Positions 1-10,553 of a stretch of DNA of 64,000 nucleotides are shown here, one piece after another (position 1 is the stretch's first letter; every line of letters starts with the position of its first letter). The DNA is taken from positions 410,828-474,827 of the forward strand of contig JAHEET010000002.1 in NCBI GenBank assembly GCA_024640565.1. Direction: 5' to 3'. Under the pieces are notes generated by a model, which was given only the letters and a program-made list of their open reading frames with translations, was not told the origin of the DNA and made no database searches. This DNA comes from Flavobacteriaceae bacterium. GTDB taxonomy: Bacteria > Bacteroidota > Bacteroidia > Flavobacteriales > Flavobacteriaceae. The position numbers were made by a program, and so were the translations under genes.

Positions 1-272
1 TCATTGATGAATGCTTCTATTTGTTCGGCAACTTCTTGTTGTACATCCTGCCATTTTACAATGTCAAAACGTTGAATTGCTATGAAATTGGCAGTGATAA
101 ACACTTTTTTCACAAAAGGTAAATAGAATAATTGTTGCGCTAGTGAAGAGTTTTTAGCTTCGTCGATATTGGCAAACTCATAACTTCCACCATTGATTAA
201 AATTTGATTGCTAACAAATTTTATAATGCTGTCATTTGAAGTTTCTTGTATGGTGATTTGTGTATTTTTCAT
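1..272 (-). CDS. NifU-like (Nfu N-terminal domain) protein, truncated by window edge
   Basis: Minus-strand translation MKNTQITIQETSNDSIIKFVSNQILINGGSYEFANIDEAKNSSLAQQLFYLPFVKKVFITANFIAIQRFDIVKWQDVQQEVAEQIEAFIN resembles the Nfu N-terminal domain. Confidence 0.8.
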   Translation of the reverse strand, partial: MKNTQITIQETSNDSIIKFVSNQILINGGSYEFANIDEAKNSSLAQQLFYLPFVKKVFITANFIAIQRFDIVKWQDVQQEVAEQIEAFIN

Positions 273-338
273 GGTCAAAAAATGAATTGCAAAATTAAGG
301 CAAAAAAGGGAATAAGAATCTCTTTTATTGCAAAAGTT

Positions 339-388
339 AAAAACACTGCGAACAACAACTTTTAAAAGTTTTTACAAGCAGTGTTTTT
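339..388 (-). terminator. Putative terminator hairpin with nested palindrome in the loop
   Basis: AAAAACACTGC (339-349) pairs with GCAGTGTTTTT (378-388); the loop contains palindrome AACTTTTAAAAGTT (357-370). Confidence 0.6.
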
Positions 389-406
389 TATGTTGTTGTT
401 GATTTT

Positions 407-1798
407 TTATAAATTCAGTGTAAGTGTTGCCATAATTTTACTGTTATTGTTTGTTAAATTTGCGGCACTTATGTTGCTGAATTGTGAATAGAAGTCATAG
501 GTAGTATTTTGGCTGCTTTTACTGTAGGAAAGATCCAGCTTGGTATTTCCAAAGAGATAGCCACCTCCAAAAGAATAGCCAGTTGTATTTTCTAAATTGG
601 ACGCGTTTTTTAGCGGACTTTGTTCAAATTGATATCCCGCTCTTACACTGAGTCGTTGCATGCGCCATTCTGAACCAATTTTTACATTGTGTGTAGCGCG
701 AAGCTTGTTTTTATAAAATTGATTCTCATTCAAGAAATATCCATTCAACAATTTTATATTTTGATAGTTTTTGTTGGTATAGTCAATGCTTAATAATCCG
801 ATTTTTCCAAAAATAAAAGCCGCACTAGCCGTTAAGTTACTTGGTGTTTTTAGTCGATAGGCAATGTATTGCCAATCATTTGCTTCCGTATAGGGTGATT
901 GGTCCTCTGCAAAGAAGGTGGTTTCACCTTGGAGAAAACCAACATCAATATTGTTCTCGCTATCAAATCCATAATTGGTGTCTTGTAAGATTTCTGTAAA
1001 CCAAGTTGATGTTTGGTAGGCCAAACCCAATCGGAAGAATTGATGCGCTTTATAAAGTACCCCGAAATTTAAAGAAAATCCAGTTCCTATGGTATTATTT
1101 ACCTGGTACAAATCAACATCCAACTCTTGGTCATCTGCTGTGTTGTTGAATTCTGTTAAAAGGGTTTCTTGGTTAAAATTTAAGTCATAAAAATTTAATC
1201 CTACACCAGCATATAATTTGTTTTCATGAACCGAAGAGAACGCAATGTTTATTTCACTCAACTCCCCATTCATCGTGCTTCTAAAACGTTGTTCTTCACT
1301 AATATCATACACAAGGCGTGGGGTGTTTTGATCTATTGGAAAATCTGTAAAAGTTGCAATTCCGCTATTTCCTCCAGCTGAAAATCCGTGATTAAAATCC
1401 TTAGTAATTCTGTAATTAAATCCAACGGCAAATTTGGACCACTTAGAATTATTTAGGGATTCAAAAACAAAAACTGCACCCGCTTGTGAGGCGTTAAAAA
1501 AGGCTTCATCAGTAGTTATTGCATTGTTATAATAGTTGGAGGTGGTTGCTGTGTTTCGTGTGCCAATACTTCCAGAAAACGAACTGTTATTATAAACAGC
1601 GATTCCTGCAGGATTGATATTCATTGCAGAAATATCTCCACCTACAGCACCAAAAGCACCGCTCATTCCAACAAATCTTGCCGACCCATTGTTGTCATTT
1701 CCTGAAAATAATAAACCCAAATCTTGGTAGCCTAAAGATTGAGACTGCATTGTAATTGTGGCAATTGTAAAAAAGAGGCTTGTATAAAAATTCTTCAT
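407..1798 (-). CDS. OmpP1/FadL-like outer membrane protein
   Basis: Signal peptide; SARFVGMSGAFGAVGGDISAMNINPAGIAVY motif typical of the FadL/OmpP1 family; beta-rich C-terminus. Confidence 0.7.
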   Translation of the reverse strand: MKNFYTSLFFTIATITMQSQSLGYQDLGLLFSGNDNNGSARFVGMSGAFGAVGGDISAMNINPAGIAVYNNSSFSGSIGTRNTATTSNYYNNAITTDEAFFNASQAGAVFVFESLNNSKWSKFAVGFNYRITKDFNHGFSAGGNSGIATFTDFPIDQNTPRLVYDISEEQRFRSTMNGELSEINIAFSSVHENKLYAGVGLNFYDLNFNQETLLTEFNNTADDQELDVDLYQVNNTIGTGFSLNFGVLYKAHQFFRLGLAYQTSTWFTEILQDTNYGFDSENNIDVGFLQGETTFFAEDQSPYTEANDWQYIAYRLKTPSNLTASAAFIFGKIGLLSIDYTNKNYQNIKLLNGYFLNENQFYKNKLRATHNVKIGSEWRMQRLSVRAGYQFEQSPLKNASNLENTTGYSFGGGYLFGNTKLDLSYSKSSQNTTYDFYSQFSNISAANLTNNNSKIMATLTLNL

Positions 1799-1835
1799 TG
1801 GGCAAATTTAGAACTTAAATTGAAATAAATAATGT

Positions 1836-2870
1836 TTAGTTTTTTCTTCTCGACGAGCTTCTAGACGAGCTTCTGGACGAACTGTTTCCAAAGCTTCTAC
1901 CCGATGAACGAGTACTTCTTGTGTTGCTGCTAGGAAAAGAACTTCTGGTATTTCTTATCGTTCTCGTACTTCTAGTGGATCTCGTTGTATTGGGTGTCCG
2001 AACTGTTCTGGTGTTCTTAACTTTTTTTGTTCCTCTAGTTGGTTTTGGGTTTATGTTGGTCGTGGTATTTCTTGTATTTCGAATTGTATTTGTATTGCGC
2101 GTAGATCGTAGTTTTCTTTTGTTTTTTCGTGTAAAATTATTGTAGGCAGCGCTGCTCGAATTGTTAAATTGCCTTCTTCCCACTTGATGGGTTGTTCTTC
2201 TGCCATAATTTCCATAGCGTGCCCTTCTGTTGTTTACGACACTGTAATATCTTCCATTTCTTCGATATCCATTTCTGTAGTATGGATAGTCATAAATTTG
2301 ATAACCAAAAGGATCAAAATTTGGCCATCCATAAAAGTTATTCCATCCGTAATAGTTGTTCCAACCATTGCCATAAAAGTAATTATTTCTCCATCTCCAA
2401 TTGTTAAATCTTCTTCCGTTGAAAGACCAATAGTTAAATCGAAAAGGATCAAATGCCCAAACATCCCCCATCCAAAATGGATCTTGTCTGAAGTTAATAT
2501 TGATAACAACATCATTGTTTTCTCCATTGCCCCAAGATTGATTTGGGATGTAGGTGAGTGTTTTATCAGCCTCAGTAGTTACCTGTACACTATCGATTGT
2601 GTTGTATTCATCTTCATCTAAGAAAATGTCTTCACGATTTATTTCGTTCACCAAATCTAATTCTTCCGCAAAGTAATCTGCATTGTAGTCCGCATAAGCA
2701 CTTTCGTTAACCACAACAACTTTCTTCGTTCCCTGCGTGTTGGTTTCGTTTGCATAAATACCATCCTCAATGGTTGCATGTTGATACGTTCCACATGAAA
2801 TGAGTACAGCATTCACGACAAAAAGTGTGAAAAGTTTACTGAAATTTGATTTGATGTATTCTATTTTCAT
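1836..2870 (-). CDS. Secreted/lipoprotein-like low-complexity protein (W/N/Y-rich centre, R/T/S-rich tail)
   Basis: ORF; ATG at 2870 gives MKIEYIKSN...VLISCGTYQ lipobox-like N-terminus; C-terminal NTRST/RSSS repeats. Confidence 0.65.
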   Translation of the reverse strand: MKIEYIKSNFSKLFTLFVVNAVLISCGTYQHATIEDGIYANETNTQGTKKVVVVNESAYADYNADYFAEELDLVNEINREDIFLDEDEYNTIDSVQVTTEADKTLTYIPNQSWGNGENNDVVININFRQDPFWMGDVWAFDPFRFNYWSFNGRRFNNWRWRNNYFYGNGWNNYYGWNNFYGWPNFDPFGYQIYDYPYYRNGYRRNGRYYSVVNNRRARYGNYGRRTTHQVGRRQFNNSSSAAYNNFTRKNKRKLRSTRNTNTIRNTRNTTTNINPKPTRGTKKVKNTRTVRTPNTTRSTRSTRTIRNTRSSFPSSNTRSTRSSGRSFGNSSSRSSSRSSSRRKN

Positions 2871-3045
2871 GATTTGTAACATTTGGATGATTTTTTATTT
2901 TCTAAATTGTTTGGCAAAAAGTTGCAAACTATAAGGGGTCTCTAACCATTTTATAGTAATTTTGTATTCTGTTTTGTAAATGTAACTATTTGTAAAACAA
3001 AATTTCAAATAACAAAGAGCAATATTTGTGCCAAAGTTTTTTACT

Positions 3046-4524
3046 ATGAGCAAGAAGTTAACAAAAAGAGCAGACGATTATTCTAAATGGTACAACGAAT
3101 TAGTTGTAAAAGCAGACCTTGCAGAAAATTCTGCAGTAAGAGGATGTATGGTTATAAAGCCCTACGGTTACGCTATTTGGGAGAAAATGCAAGCAGAATT
3201 AGATAGGATGTTTAAAGAGACAGGTCATGAAAATGCCTACTTCCCATTATTTGTCCCAAAAAGTTTGTTTGAAGCGGAAGAAAAAAATGCAGAAGGCTTT
3301 GCAAAAGAATGTGCAGTTGTTACTCATTATCGTTTGCAAAATGATCCTGATAAACCTGGAAAATTACGTGTAGATCCTGCTGCCAAACTAGAAGAAGAAT
3401 TAGTGGTTAGACCTACTTCTGAAGCAATTATTTGGAATACATTTAAAGGATGGATTCAGTCGTATCGAAATTTACCTTTATTAATCAATCAGTGGGCCAA
3501 TGTGGTTCGTTGGGAAATGCGAACTCGTTTGTTTTTAAGAACTACAGAGTTTTTATGGCAAGAAGGGCATACAGCACATGCAACAGAAACAGAAGCAATT
3601 ACAGAGGCAAAACAAATGCAAGAAGTCTATGCCACTTTTGCTGAGAATTTTATGGCAATGCCCGTTGTAAAAGGCGCCAAATCTGAAAGTGAGCGTTTTG
3701 CTGGAGCTGTTGAAACCTATACAATTGAAGCTTTGATGCAGGACGGGAAAGCCTTGCAAGCAGGGACCAGTCACTTTTTAGGTCAGAATTTTGCAAAAGC
3801 GTTCGATGTTAAATTTACATCCAAAGAAGGAAAGCAAGAATATGTATGGGCAACTTCTTGGGGAGTTTCTACCCGTTTAATTGGGGGATTAATCATGACG
3901 CACTCCGATGATTTTGGATTGGTTTTACCTCCAAAATTAGCACCCATACAAGTGGCAATCGTACCCATTTATAAAAACGATGAGCAATTGACTGCAATTT
4001 CAGAAAAAGTAGCTGTCCTTGTAAAAGGATTACGCGAAAAAGGGATTTCGGTGAAGTTCGATAACAGAGACACCTATCGACCAGGGGCAAAATTCGCAGA
4101 ATATGAATTAAAAGGAGTTCCGGTAAGAATCGCAATTGGAAACAGAGATCTTGAAAACAATACGGTGGAGGTTGCCAGAAGAGATACGCTAGCAAAAGAG
4201 ACAATTTCACAAGACGAAGTGGTTGCGTTTGTTCAAAACTTATTAGTAGAAATTCAAGAGCACTTATTTACAAAAGCGATCGATTTTAGAACGGCACATA
4301 CAACCCATGTTTCAACCTTTGAAGAATTTAAAGAAGCCATTGAAAATAAAGGGGGCTTTGTGTCTGCACATTGGGATGGGACCATTGCAACAGAAGAGAA
4401 AATAAAAGAACAGACAAAAGCAACGATTCGATGTATTCCAAACGATGCAAAAGAAGCGCTTGGAACTTGTGTGTTTTCAGGGAAACCTTCTACAAAAAGA
4501 GTTCTTTTTGCGAAGGCATATTAA
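3046..4524 (+). CDS. proS: Prolyl-tRNA synthetase (short archaeal/eukaryotic-like type)
   Basis: Full-length class II aa[62 protein letters not shown] at 3046 preferred to GTG at 3028. Confidence 0.95.
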   Translation: MSKKLTKRADDYSKWYNELVVKADLAENSAVRGCMVIKPYGYAIWEKMQAELDRMFKETGHENAYFPLFVPKSLFEAEEKNAEGFAKECAVVTHYRLQNDPDKPGKLRVDPAAKLEEELVVRPTSEAIIWNTFKGWIQSYRNLPLLINQWANVVRWEMRTRLFLRTTEFLWQEGHTAHATETEAITEAKQMQEVYATFAENFMAMPVVKGAKSESERFAGAVETYTIEALMQDGKALQAGTSHFLGQNFAKAFDVKFTSKEGKQEYVWATSWGVSTRLIGGLIMTHSDDFGLVLPPKLAPIQVAIVPIYKNDEQLTAISEKVAVLVKGLREKGISVKFDNRDTYRPGAKFAEYELKGVPVRIAIGNRDLENNTVEVARRDTLAKETISQDEVVAFVQNLLVEIQEHLFTKAIDFRTAHTTHVSTFEEFKEAIENKGGFVSAHWDGTIATEEKIKEQTKATIRCIPNDAKEALGTCVFSGKPSTKRVLFAKAY

Positions 4525-4550
4525 GTTTTTTAAATTTATTTAAAAAAAGA

Positions 4551-4581
4551 TTGCGAAGTTTCAAAAACGTTGTATATTTGC
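4551..4581 (+). promoter_or_regulatory. Bacteroidetes-type promoter for tRNA-Glu
   Basis: TTG (4551-4553), 19-nt spacer, TATATTTG (4573-4580). Confidence 0.7.
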
Positions 4582-4611
4582 ACCCGCAATTAGAGATAAT
4601 TTGATTGTTAT

Positions 4612-4683
4612 GGTCCGTTCGTCTAGGGGTTAGGACGCATGGTTTTCATCCATGTAACACGGGTTCGATTCCCGTACGGACTA
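4612..4683 (+). tRNA. tRNA-Glu(TTC)
   Basis: Cloverleaf: acceptor GGTCCGT/ACGGACT, anticodon stem CATGG/CCATG with loop TTTTCAT, T-arm GGGTTCGATTCCC. Confidence 0.95.
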
Positions 4684-4719
4684 CAAAGTTTTAATTAAAA
4701 AACGAATAAATTAATAATT

Positions 4720-4971
4720 ATGGCAAATCATAAGTCAGCATTAAAAAGAATTAGAAGTAACGACGCCAAAAGATTGCGTAATAAATATCAGCACAAAACT
4801 ACTCGTAATGCGCTAAGAGATATTCGTGCTACTGAAGATAAAAAAGAAGCTGAAGGAATGTTAGGGAATGTAATCTCTATGTTGGATAAACTGGCAAAGA
4901 ATAACATTATTCACAAAAACAAAGCTGCAAACTTAAAATCTAAATTAACGAAGCACGTTGCTGCGATGTAA
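4720..4971 (+). CDS. rpsT: 30S ribosomal protein S20
   Basis: MANHKSALKRIRSNDAKRLRNKYQHKTTRNALRDIR. Confidence 0.97.
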   Translation: MANHKSALKRIRSNDAKRLRNKYQHKTTRNALRDIRATEDKKEAEGMLGNVISMLDKLAKNNIIHKNKAANLKSKLTKHVAAM

Positions 4972-4992
4972 GATTTTATTTATAAAATAGAG

Positions 4993-5024
4993 AAAACTCT
5001 GAATGAAAATTCAGAGTTTTTTTT
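4993..5024 (+). terminator. Rho-independent terminator after rpsT
   Basis: AAAACTCTGAA-TGAAAA-TTCAGAGTTTTTTTT. Confidence 0.85.
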
Positions 5025-5042
5025 GTGCTTTAGTTTTTTGTT

Positions 5043-6323
5043 TTACCAATCGTAATTTTTGTGGGCATCTAAACGTATAAAGATGAAAAGCAAGAGGGTG
5101 AATCCCCATAAAGACGAACCGCCATAGCTAAAGAAAGGAAGTGGTATGCCTACTGTTGGCAATAAACCAATGACCATACCAATATTTACAATCACATGAA
5201 AGAATAAAATGGAGGCGAGACCATAGCCATAGACGCGACCAAATTTATTACTATGTGTTTCTGCCAGATAGATGACTCGATACATCATGAACATAAAGGC
5301 AATAATCACAAGACTAGTGCCAATAAAACCCCATTCTTCACCAACGGTACTGAAAATATAATCGGTGTGTTGTTCGGGTACGAAATCTCCTTGTGTTAAA
5401 TCGCCATTTAGGAAACCTTTTCCATGCAATCCTCCCGAACTTATTGTAAGTTCTGATTGATAAGAATTGTACCCAATACCCCTGTTGTCAGTTTTTATTC
5501 CAAGTAAAATATCAAACCGATCTTTTTGGTGTGAAGCCAAAATATTTTTGTAGAAGTAGTTTGTTCCAAAAACAAAAACACCCAGCAGTAGATATACTCC
5601 TATTATTTTGTGCCAATTGAACCGTAAAAAACGTTTCCCAGCTCTTTTGATAATTAGGATAAGAAAAAAAGTAATGAGTATAAAAAGACTCGTAATAATG
5701 GCTTCTGGCCCAAAATAGATTGTACTTATAAAAATGAGTACTGTGGAAATTCCTAAAAGGATATAATTTAAAGTAAGTCCTTCCCGATTTAAGACGAAAA
5801 AAAATGCTAAATAAACTAATGCTGAGCCTGCATCAGGTTGAAGTAGAATTAAAAAAGCAGGTAGAAAAATGATGATGAATGCTTTGATTTGATTTTTCAC
5901 CAAGGCAAAGTTGTATTGCCGATCACTTAACAATTTTGCAACTGCGAGAGCTGTAAATGCCTTCACAAATTCTGAGGGTTGCAACCCGATAACACCAAAA
6001 TCGTACCAAGACGTTGCGCCATTAATTGTTTTACCTAAAACAAATAATCCCAGAAGTGTAAATATGGAAATGATATAGAAAAGACTTGAAAATTTCTCGT
6101 AAAATTTGGAATTAAAAAAAAGAATTAGCACAATTAAAGGGAGGGCTAAGCCAATGAAAACAAGTTGTTTTCCGTACTTGGTTGAAAAATTCAGGAATGC
6201 TAAATCCTCCGGTGTTTTAGAGGCTGCATAAATATTGAGCCATCCAAAACCCACTAGAAAGAGGTATAGAAATACTAAAGTAAAATCAACTCCTGCAAAA
6301 ATATTATTTCGTTCTTGGCGCAA
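5043..6323 (-). CDS. rodA: Rod shape-determining protein RodA (SEDS)
   Basis: Multi-TM SEDS protein; GLLPTVGIPLPFFSYGGSS motif; next to PBP2. Confidence 0.93.
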   Translation of the reverse strand: MRQERNNIFAGVDFTLVFLYLFLVGFGWLNIYAASKTPEDLAFLNFSTKYGKQLVFIGLALPLIVLILFFNSKFYEKFSSLFYIISIFTLLGLFVLGKTINGATSWYDFGVIGLQPSEFVKAFTALAVAKLLSDRQYNFALVKNQIKAFIIIFLPAFLILLQPDAGSALVYLAFFFVLNREGLTLNYILLGISTVLIFISTIYFGPEAIITSLFILITFFLILIIKRAGKRFLRFNWHKIIGVYLLLGVFVFGTNYFYKNILASHQKDRFDILLGIKTDNRGIGYNSYQSELTISSGGLHGKGFLNGDLTQGDFVPEQHTDYIFSTVGEEWGFIGTSLVIIAFMFMMYRVIYLAETHSNKFGRVYGYGLASILFFHVIVNIGMVIGLLPTVGIPLPFFSYGGSSLWGFTLLLFIFIRLDAHKNYDW

Positions 6324-8184
6324 TTTCTTTTGATTTTTGTTTGTCGTAAACTTCTTGTAAACTCAGTGCCTTTATTCTTTTTTCAACCCAAGGTTTAGAA
6401 ATTTTTCCTTTGAGATATTTTTCAATAATTAAACTTGAAATCGGTGCTGCGATTGTAGATCCATACCCCCCATTTTCAACAAAAACAGCAATTGCAATTT
6501 TAGGATTCTCTTTTGGGGCAAATGCAACTAAAATGGAATGATCAGGGGCCTGTGTCTTTACGCCGTCTATTATTTTTATGGAATTTTCAACAGTTCCCGT
6601 TTTTCCACAAATCTCAAGGCCTTGTATCTGACTCGATTTCCCGGTTCCTGTTTTAAAAACTTCATGCATCGCGTCAATAATAGGATCAAAATGTTTTGCT
6701 GCTATGGAGGTCTTTTTGGGAACCGTATATTTTTGATTTTTAATAGTTTCTCCCGATACCTTTTTTAAAATATGAGGAGTAAAGAAAAAACCTTTATTTG
6801 CAATGGCCGCTGTGAAGTTTGCCAATTGTATTGGAGTTGTTTCAATATCACCTTGTCCAATGGCATTTGAAATAACCGATGCGGCATTCCAGCGATACCT
6901 TATTCGTTTGTCATAAAAATCGCCTGTTGGAATCCTACCTGCAGCTCCTGCAGGCAAGTCATATCCTAAATAATCGCCGAGTCCAAAACTTTTCACATGT
7001 TTGCTCCAGTTATTGAGTCCTTCAGAAGGATTGTTACCTTTTTCAACAATTCTTTTAAAGGTATTTGAAAAATAGCTATTGCAAGATTTTGCAATCGCTG
7101 TCTTTAAATCGATAGGACTTCCTATAATTCCACAATGACATCCCATGAACTCATTTTTTCGCCTTCCATATTGATATCCTTCATAACATCTAAAGCTCGT
7201 ATTGGTAGCAATCACATTTTCTTGGAGCCCTATTAAAGCATTCATCATTTTAAAAGGGGACCCTGGAGCATACTGTGCCATTAAAGATCTGTCATAGGTA
7301 GGTTTGTCTGGATTGTTTGGATCCATTAAAATAACAGAGTTCTTTGAGCGTTTTCTTCCGACCAACCTATTAGGGTCATAGGACGGGGCTGTAACTAATG
7401 CTAATATTTCTCCACTTGAGGGCTCTAATGCCACAATTCCACCGCGTTTTCCGTTCATTAAACTTTCGGCATATTGTTGCAATTCAATATCAATGGTTAA
7501 GGTTAAGTCTTCCCCGTTTGAAGGCTGTGTGTCTAATAGGCCATTTTTATAAGAACCAGTTACTTTATTAAACCTGTTTTTGTGCAAGTATTTTTTTCCC
7601 TTAGTTCCTCTTAAATAGGCTTCATATTCTTTTTCAATCCCCGCTTTACCAATCAATTCTCCCTGTTGATAATAGGCATTTTTTTTAGCTTTAGCTTCAC
7701 CAACTTCACTAATATAGCCAAATATGTTGGCGGCAGATTTTATAGGATATTCTCGAATGACCCTTTTTTGAATGTAAAATCCTTTGTAGTGGTGTAGTTT
7801 TTCTTGAAGATATGCATAGTCTTCTTTTGCCAATTGTTTTAAAAAAACAGAGGGTAAGTAGGAAGCATAATTCTGAGCTCTCTCAAATCGTTTCAAGAAA
7901 CTGACTTTATCTATTTTTAATAGCGCACAAAATTCTAAGGTATCTAAAGGAGTTACTTCATTGGGTTGAATCATGACATCATAAGAAAGCTGATTTGCAA
8001 TAATCAAAGTCCCATTCCTGTCATATACATAGCCTCTCTCTGGATAGTCGTATTGTGTTTTTACGGCAGCATTATTTATGGGGTTGTATCTTTGTCCTCG
8101 AAGTATTTGAAGTTGAAACAACCGACCAATAAAAATAACCCCTACAAGTGTAATAGAGAAATACAGTAAAAAACTTCTTTGCAT
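6304..8184 (-). CDS. mrdA: Penicillin-binding protein 2
   Basis: Transpeptidase motifs SLMAQYAPGSPFKMM, SKSCNSYF-like KSCNS, KTGT; overlaps rodA by 20 bp. Confidence 0.93.
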   Translation of the reverse strand: MQRSFLLYFSITLVGVIFIGRLFQLQILRGQRYNPINNAAVKTQYDYPERGYVYDRNGTLIIANQLSYDVMIQPNEVTPLDTLEFCALLKIDKVSFLKRFERAQNYASYLPSVFLKQLAKEDYAYLQEKLHHYKGFYIQKRVIREYPIKSAANIFGYISEVGEAKAKKNAYYQQGELIGKAGIEKEYEAYLRGTKGKKYLHKNRFNKVTGSYKNGLLDTQPSNGEDLTLTIDIELQQYAESLMNGKRGGIVALEPSSGEILALVTAPSYDPNRLVGRKRSKNSVILMDPNNPDKPTYDRSLMAQYAPGSPFKMMNALIGLQENVIATNTSFRCYEGYQYGRRKNEFMGCHCGIIGSPIDLKTAIAKSCNSYFSNTFKRIVEKGNNPSEGLNNWSKHVKSFGLGDYLGYDLPAGAAGRIPTGDFYDKRIRYRWNAASVISNAIGQGDIETTPIQLANFTAAIANKGFFFTPHILKKVSGETIKNQKYTVPKKTSIAAKHFDPIIDAMHEVFKTGTGKSSQIQGLEICGKTGTVENSIKIIDGVKTQAPDHSILVAFAPKENPKIAIAVFVENGGYGSTIAAPISSLIIEKYLKGKISKPWVEKRIKALSLQEVYDKQKSKEIAPRTK

Positions 8185-8687
8185 TATTGTTTCTTTATTA
8201 AAATAAATCCCCCTAAAAAGAATAAAAGTAATGTAAAAATACTAGAATACAATGTGTTTAGTAGTACACTAGAAAAATTCTGAAAGCTAAAGTTATCTAA
8301 AGAAAATAAAATAAAGTGATGGAGTACTGTTAAAGTTACCGTGTAATTAAATATTTTTCCAAAAGGTTCTTTTTGAATGCTGAAAAAAGGATAATCTACA
8401 GCTGTTTTTCTGAAGTAAAGTTTGATAAAAAAAAGTCGAACATAAGCAATTGTTAGGGTTGAAAAAGCGTGAATTCCTCCAGAATCGACAAAAATATCAA
8501 CAAATAAACCTAATAAAAAAGCCAGTAATAAAAAATAAAAACGCAAGGTTCTTAGGGGAAACAAAAACACAAATGCGATGTATAAAAAGGGATTGATATA
8601 CTCAAAAAAAAGAATATTATTGAATACAAATACTTGTAGAAAGGCCAAAAACACGCCAATAAATGTGTAATAGATTGTCTTATTCAT
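8184..8687 (-). CDS. mreD: Rod shape-determining protein MreD
   Basis: Small multi-TM protein between mreC and PBP2. Confidence 0.85.
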   Translation of the reverse strand: MNKTIYYTFIGVFLAFLQVFVFNNILFFEYINPFLYIAFVFLFPLRTLRFYFLLLAFLLGLFVDIFVDSGGIHAFSTLTIAYVRLFFIKLYFRKTAVDYPFFSIQKEPFGKIFNYTVTLTVLHHFILFSLDNFSFQNFSSVLLNTLYSSIFTLLLFFLGGFILIKKQ

Positions 8688-9504
8688 CTAGCAAGTTTTT
8701 TATTTCTAACTTATGAAGACTTTTCACAACGTATACCTGTCTGAGGTTACTCATGTCGTTAAAAAGTTGAACATTTATTTTATTTTCACGACTATTTTTA
8801 TCTCCAACAGTTATCACCGTTCCTACTAAAATTCCTTCTGGAAATATCGTCGACATTCCACTAGTGACTATGGTGTCCCCAATTTTTACATTTGCTTGTC
8901 TCGGAATATCAGTAAGTTGTACATTTCGGTAATCTTTTCCATCCCAAACCAAAGGACCAAAATAGTTCGCCCCATTTTTTAAACGAGCACTGATTCCACT
9001 ATTTTTATTTAAGATCGACTGAACTCTTGTGTATTTTTGCCCTGTTTTTTCTGTGACTCCAATAATCCCTTTGTTGTTAAAAACTGCCATTTCTTTTTCA
9101 ATCCCAGCAGCTTCCCCCTTGTTGATGAGTAAAATATTGTTTGACTTGGTGTACTGGTTCTTAATAATTTTGGCTGTAGCATAGCTATATCGCTGATTAA
9201 AATTAATAGAATCGGTAAGTACTGTTTCCAAAGCAGTTGGTTCCGTAGTATTGAGAAAGGCTATTTTATTTTTTAATTGTATGTTTTCTAAAACGAGTTG
9301 TTCATTCTGTTCCTTTAAATGAAAGTAATCGCTAATGTTTGCTGTTTTTTCATATAAATTTCCAGAAATAAAATTGGTGGAATTGAGAAAGGTACTTTTA
9401 TGAAAACTATGATTTTGAATTGTTAATTGAATCCCAATCGTTTGTAGTATTATAAAAAAAAGTAAGTATTTATACTTTTGTATAAACGATATGAGTTGCT
9501 GCAT
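8680..9504 (-). CDS. mreC: Rod shape-determining protein MreC
   Basis: N-terminal TM plus coiled coil; DTIVTSGMSTIFPEGILVGTV motif. Confidence 0.92.
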   Translation of the reverse strand: MQQLISFIQKYKYLLFFIILQTIGIQLTIQNHSFHKSTFLNSTNFISGNLYEKTANISDYFHLKEQNEQLVLENIQLKNKIAFLNTTEPTALETVLTDSINFNQRYSYATAKIIKNQYTKSNNILLINKGEAAGIEKEMAVFNNKGIIGVTEKTGQKYTRVQSILNKNSGISARLKNGANYFGPLVWDGKDYRNVQLTDIPRQANVKIGDTIVTSGMSTIFPEGILVGTVITVGDKNSRENKINVQLFNDMSNLRQVYVVKSLHKLEIKNLLDE

Positions 9505-9524
9505 TTTTTAAATGAATTTAACAT

Positions 9525-10553
9525 TTATTTCATCAATACATTTTTGTATTTTTCGAGTTCTTTTAATGCAATTCCTGTTCCACTAACTACCGCTCTTAAT
9601 GGATCCTCCGCAATATATACTGGCAAGTCTGTTTTACGAGATAAGCGTTTGTCTAGGCCTCTTAACATAGAGCCGCCCCCGGCTAAATAAATTCCTGTAT
9701 TGTAGATATCTGCCGCCAATTCAGGAGGTGTTTTAGACAATGTTTCCATTACCGCGTCTTCAATTCTTAAAATAGATTTGTCGAGTGCTTTTGCAATTTC
9801 TCGATAGGAAACTTGCACTTGTTTTGGTTTTCCACTTAACAAATCTCTACCTTGAACCAACATGTCTTCAGGTGGGGTGTCAAGATCTTCTGTGGCAGCA
9901 CCAATTCTAATTTTTATTTTTTCAGCCGTTGTTTCCCCAACATGTAAATTGTGTTGAGTTCTCATATAATAGGTAATATCGCTGGTAAATAGATCTCCTG
10001 CCACTTTTACAGATTGATCGCAGACGATCCCACCCAAAGCAATTACTGCAATCTCTGTGGTTCCACCACCAATATCAATAATCATGTTTCCTTTTGGTTC
10101 CATGATATCAATTCCTACACCAATGGCAGCAGCCATTGGTTCAAAAATTAAGTAAATCTCTTTAGCATTCATGTGACGCGCAGAATCTTGTACTGCACGT
10201 TTTTCTACTTCCGTAATTCCAGAAGGAATGCAAATTACCATCCTTAAAGCAGGAGGAAATAATTTCTTTTTTATAGAAGGAATTTGTTTTACAAATTCTT
10301 TTATCATTTCTTCAGAAGCTTGGAAATCTGCAATTACACCGTCTTTTAATGGACGGATCGTTTTTATATTTTCATGTGTTTTCCCTTGCATCAAATTGGC
10401 TTGTTTGCCAATTGCAATAATTTTACCAGTACTTCTATTCCTTGCGACTATTGAAGGACTGTCAATTACTACTTTTCCATTATGGATAATTAATGTGTTT
10501 GCAGTCCCTAAATCGATCGCAATATCTTCGGTCATAAAATCAAAAAAACCCAT
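9525..10553 (-). CDS. mreB: Rod shape-determining protein MreB
   Basis: DIAIDLGTANTLI, FEPMAAAIGVG, IDIGGGTTEIAVIALGG. Confidence 0.97.
   Translation of the reverse strand: MGFFDFMTEDIAIDLGTANTLIIHNGKVVIDSPSIVARNRSTGKIIAIGKQANLMQGKTHENIKTIRPLKDGVIADFQASEEMIKEFVKQIPSIKKKLFPPALRMVICIPSGITEVEKRAVQDSARHMNAKEIYLIFEPMAAAIGVGIDIMEPKGNMIIDIGGGTTEIAVIALGGIVCDQSVKVAGDLFTSDITYYMRTQHNLHVGETTAEKIKIRIGAATEDLDTPPEDMLVQGRDLLSGKPKQVQVSYREIAKALDKSILRIEDAVMETLSKTPPELAADIYNTGIYLAGGGSMLRGLDKRLSRKTDLPVYIAEDPLRAVVSGTGIALKELEKYKNVLMK

Noticed and set aside
1921-2621. Plus-strand ORFs of 74, 150 and 71 aa opposite the low-complexity protein
   Set aside because: Shadow ORFs created by biased codon composition of the minus-strand R/T/S- and N/W-rich gene; hydrophobic V/L/I composition is the antisense of that sequence
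3028-3045. GTG at 3028 as proS start
   Set aside because: ATG at 3046 ([20 protein letters not shown]) matches the expected ProRS N-terminus better
3450-4210. Several 60-105 aa ORFs overlapping proS in other frames or on the minus strand
   Set aside because: Fully inside a well-supported aminoacyl-tRNA synthetase gene; no own promoter or recognisable domain
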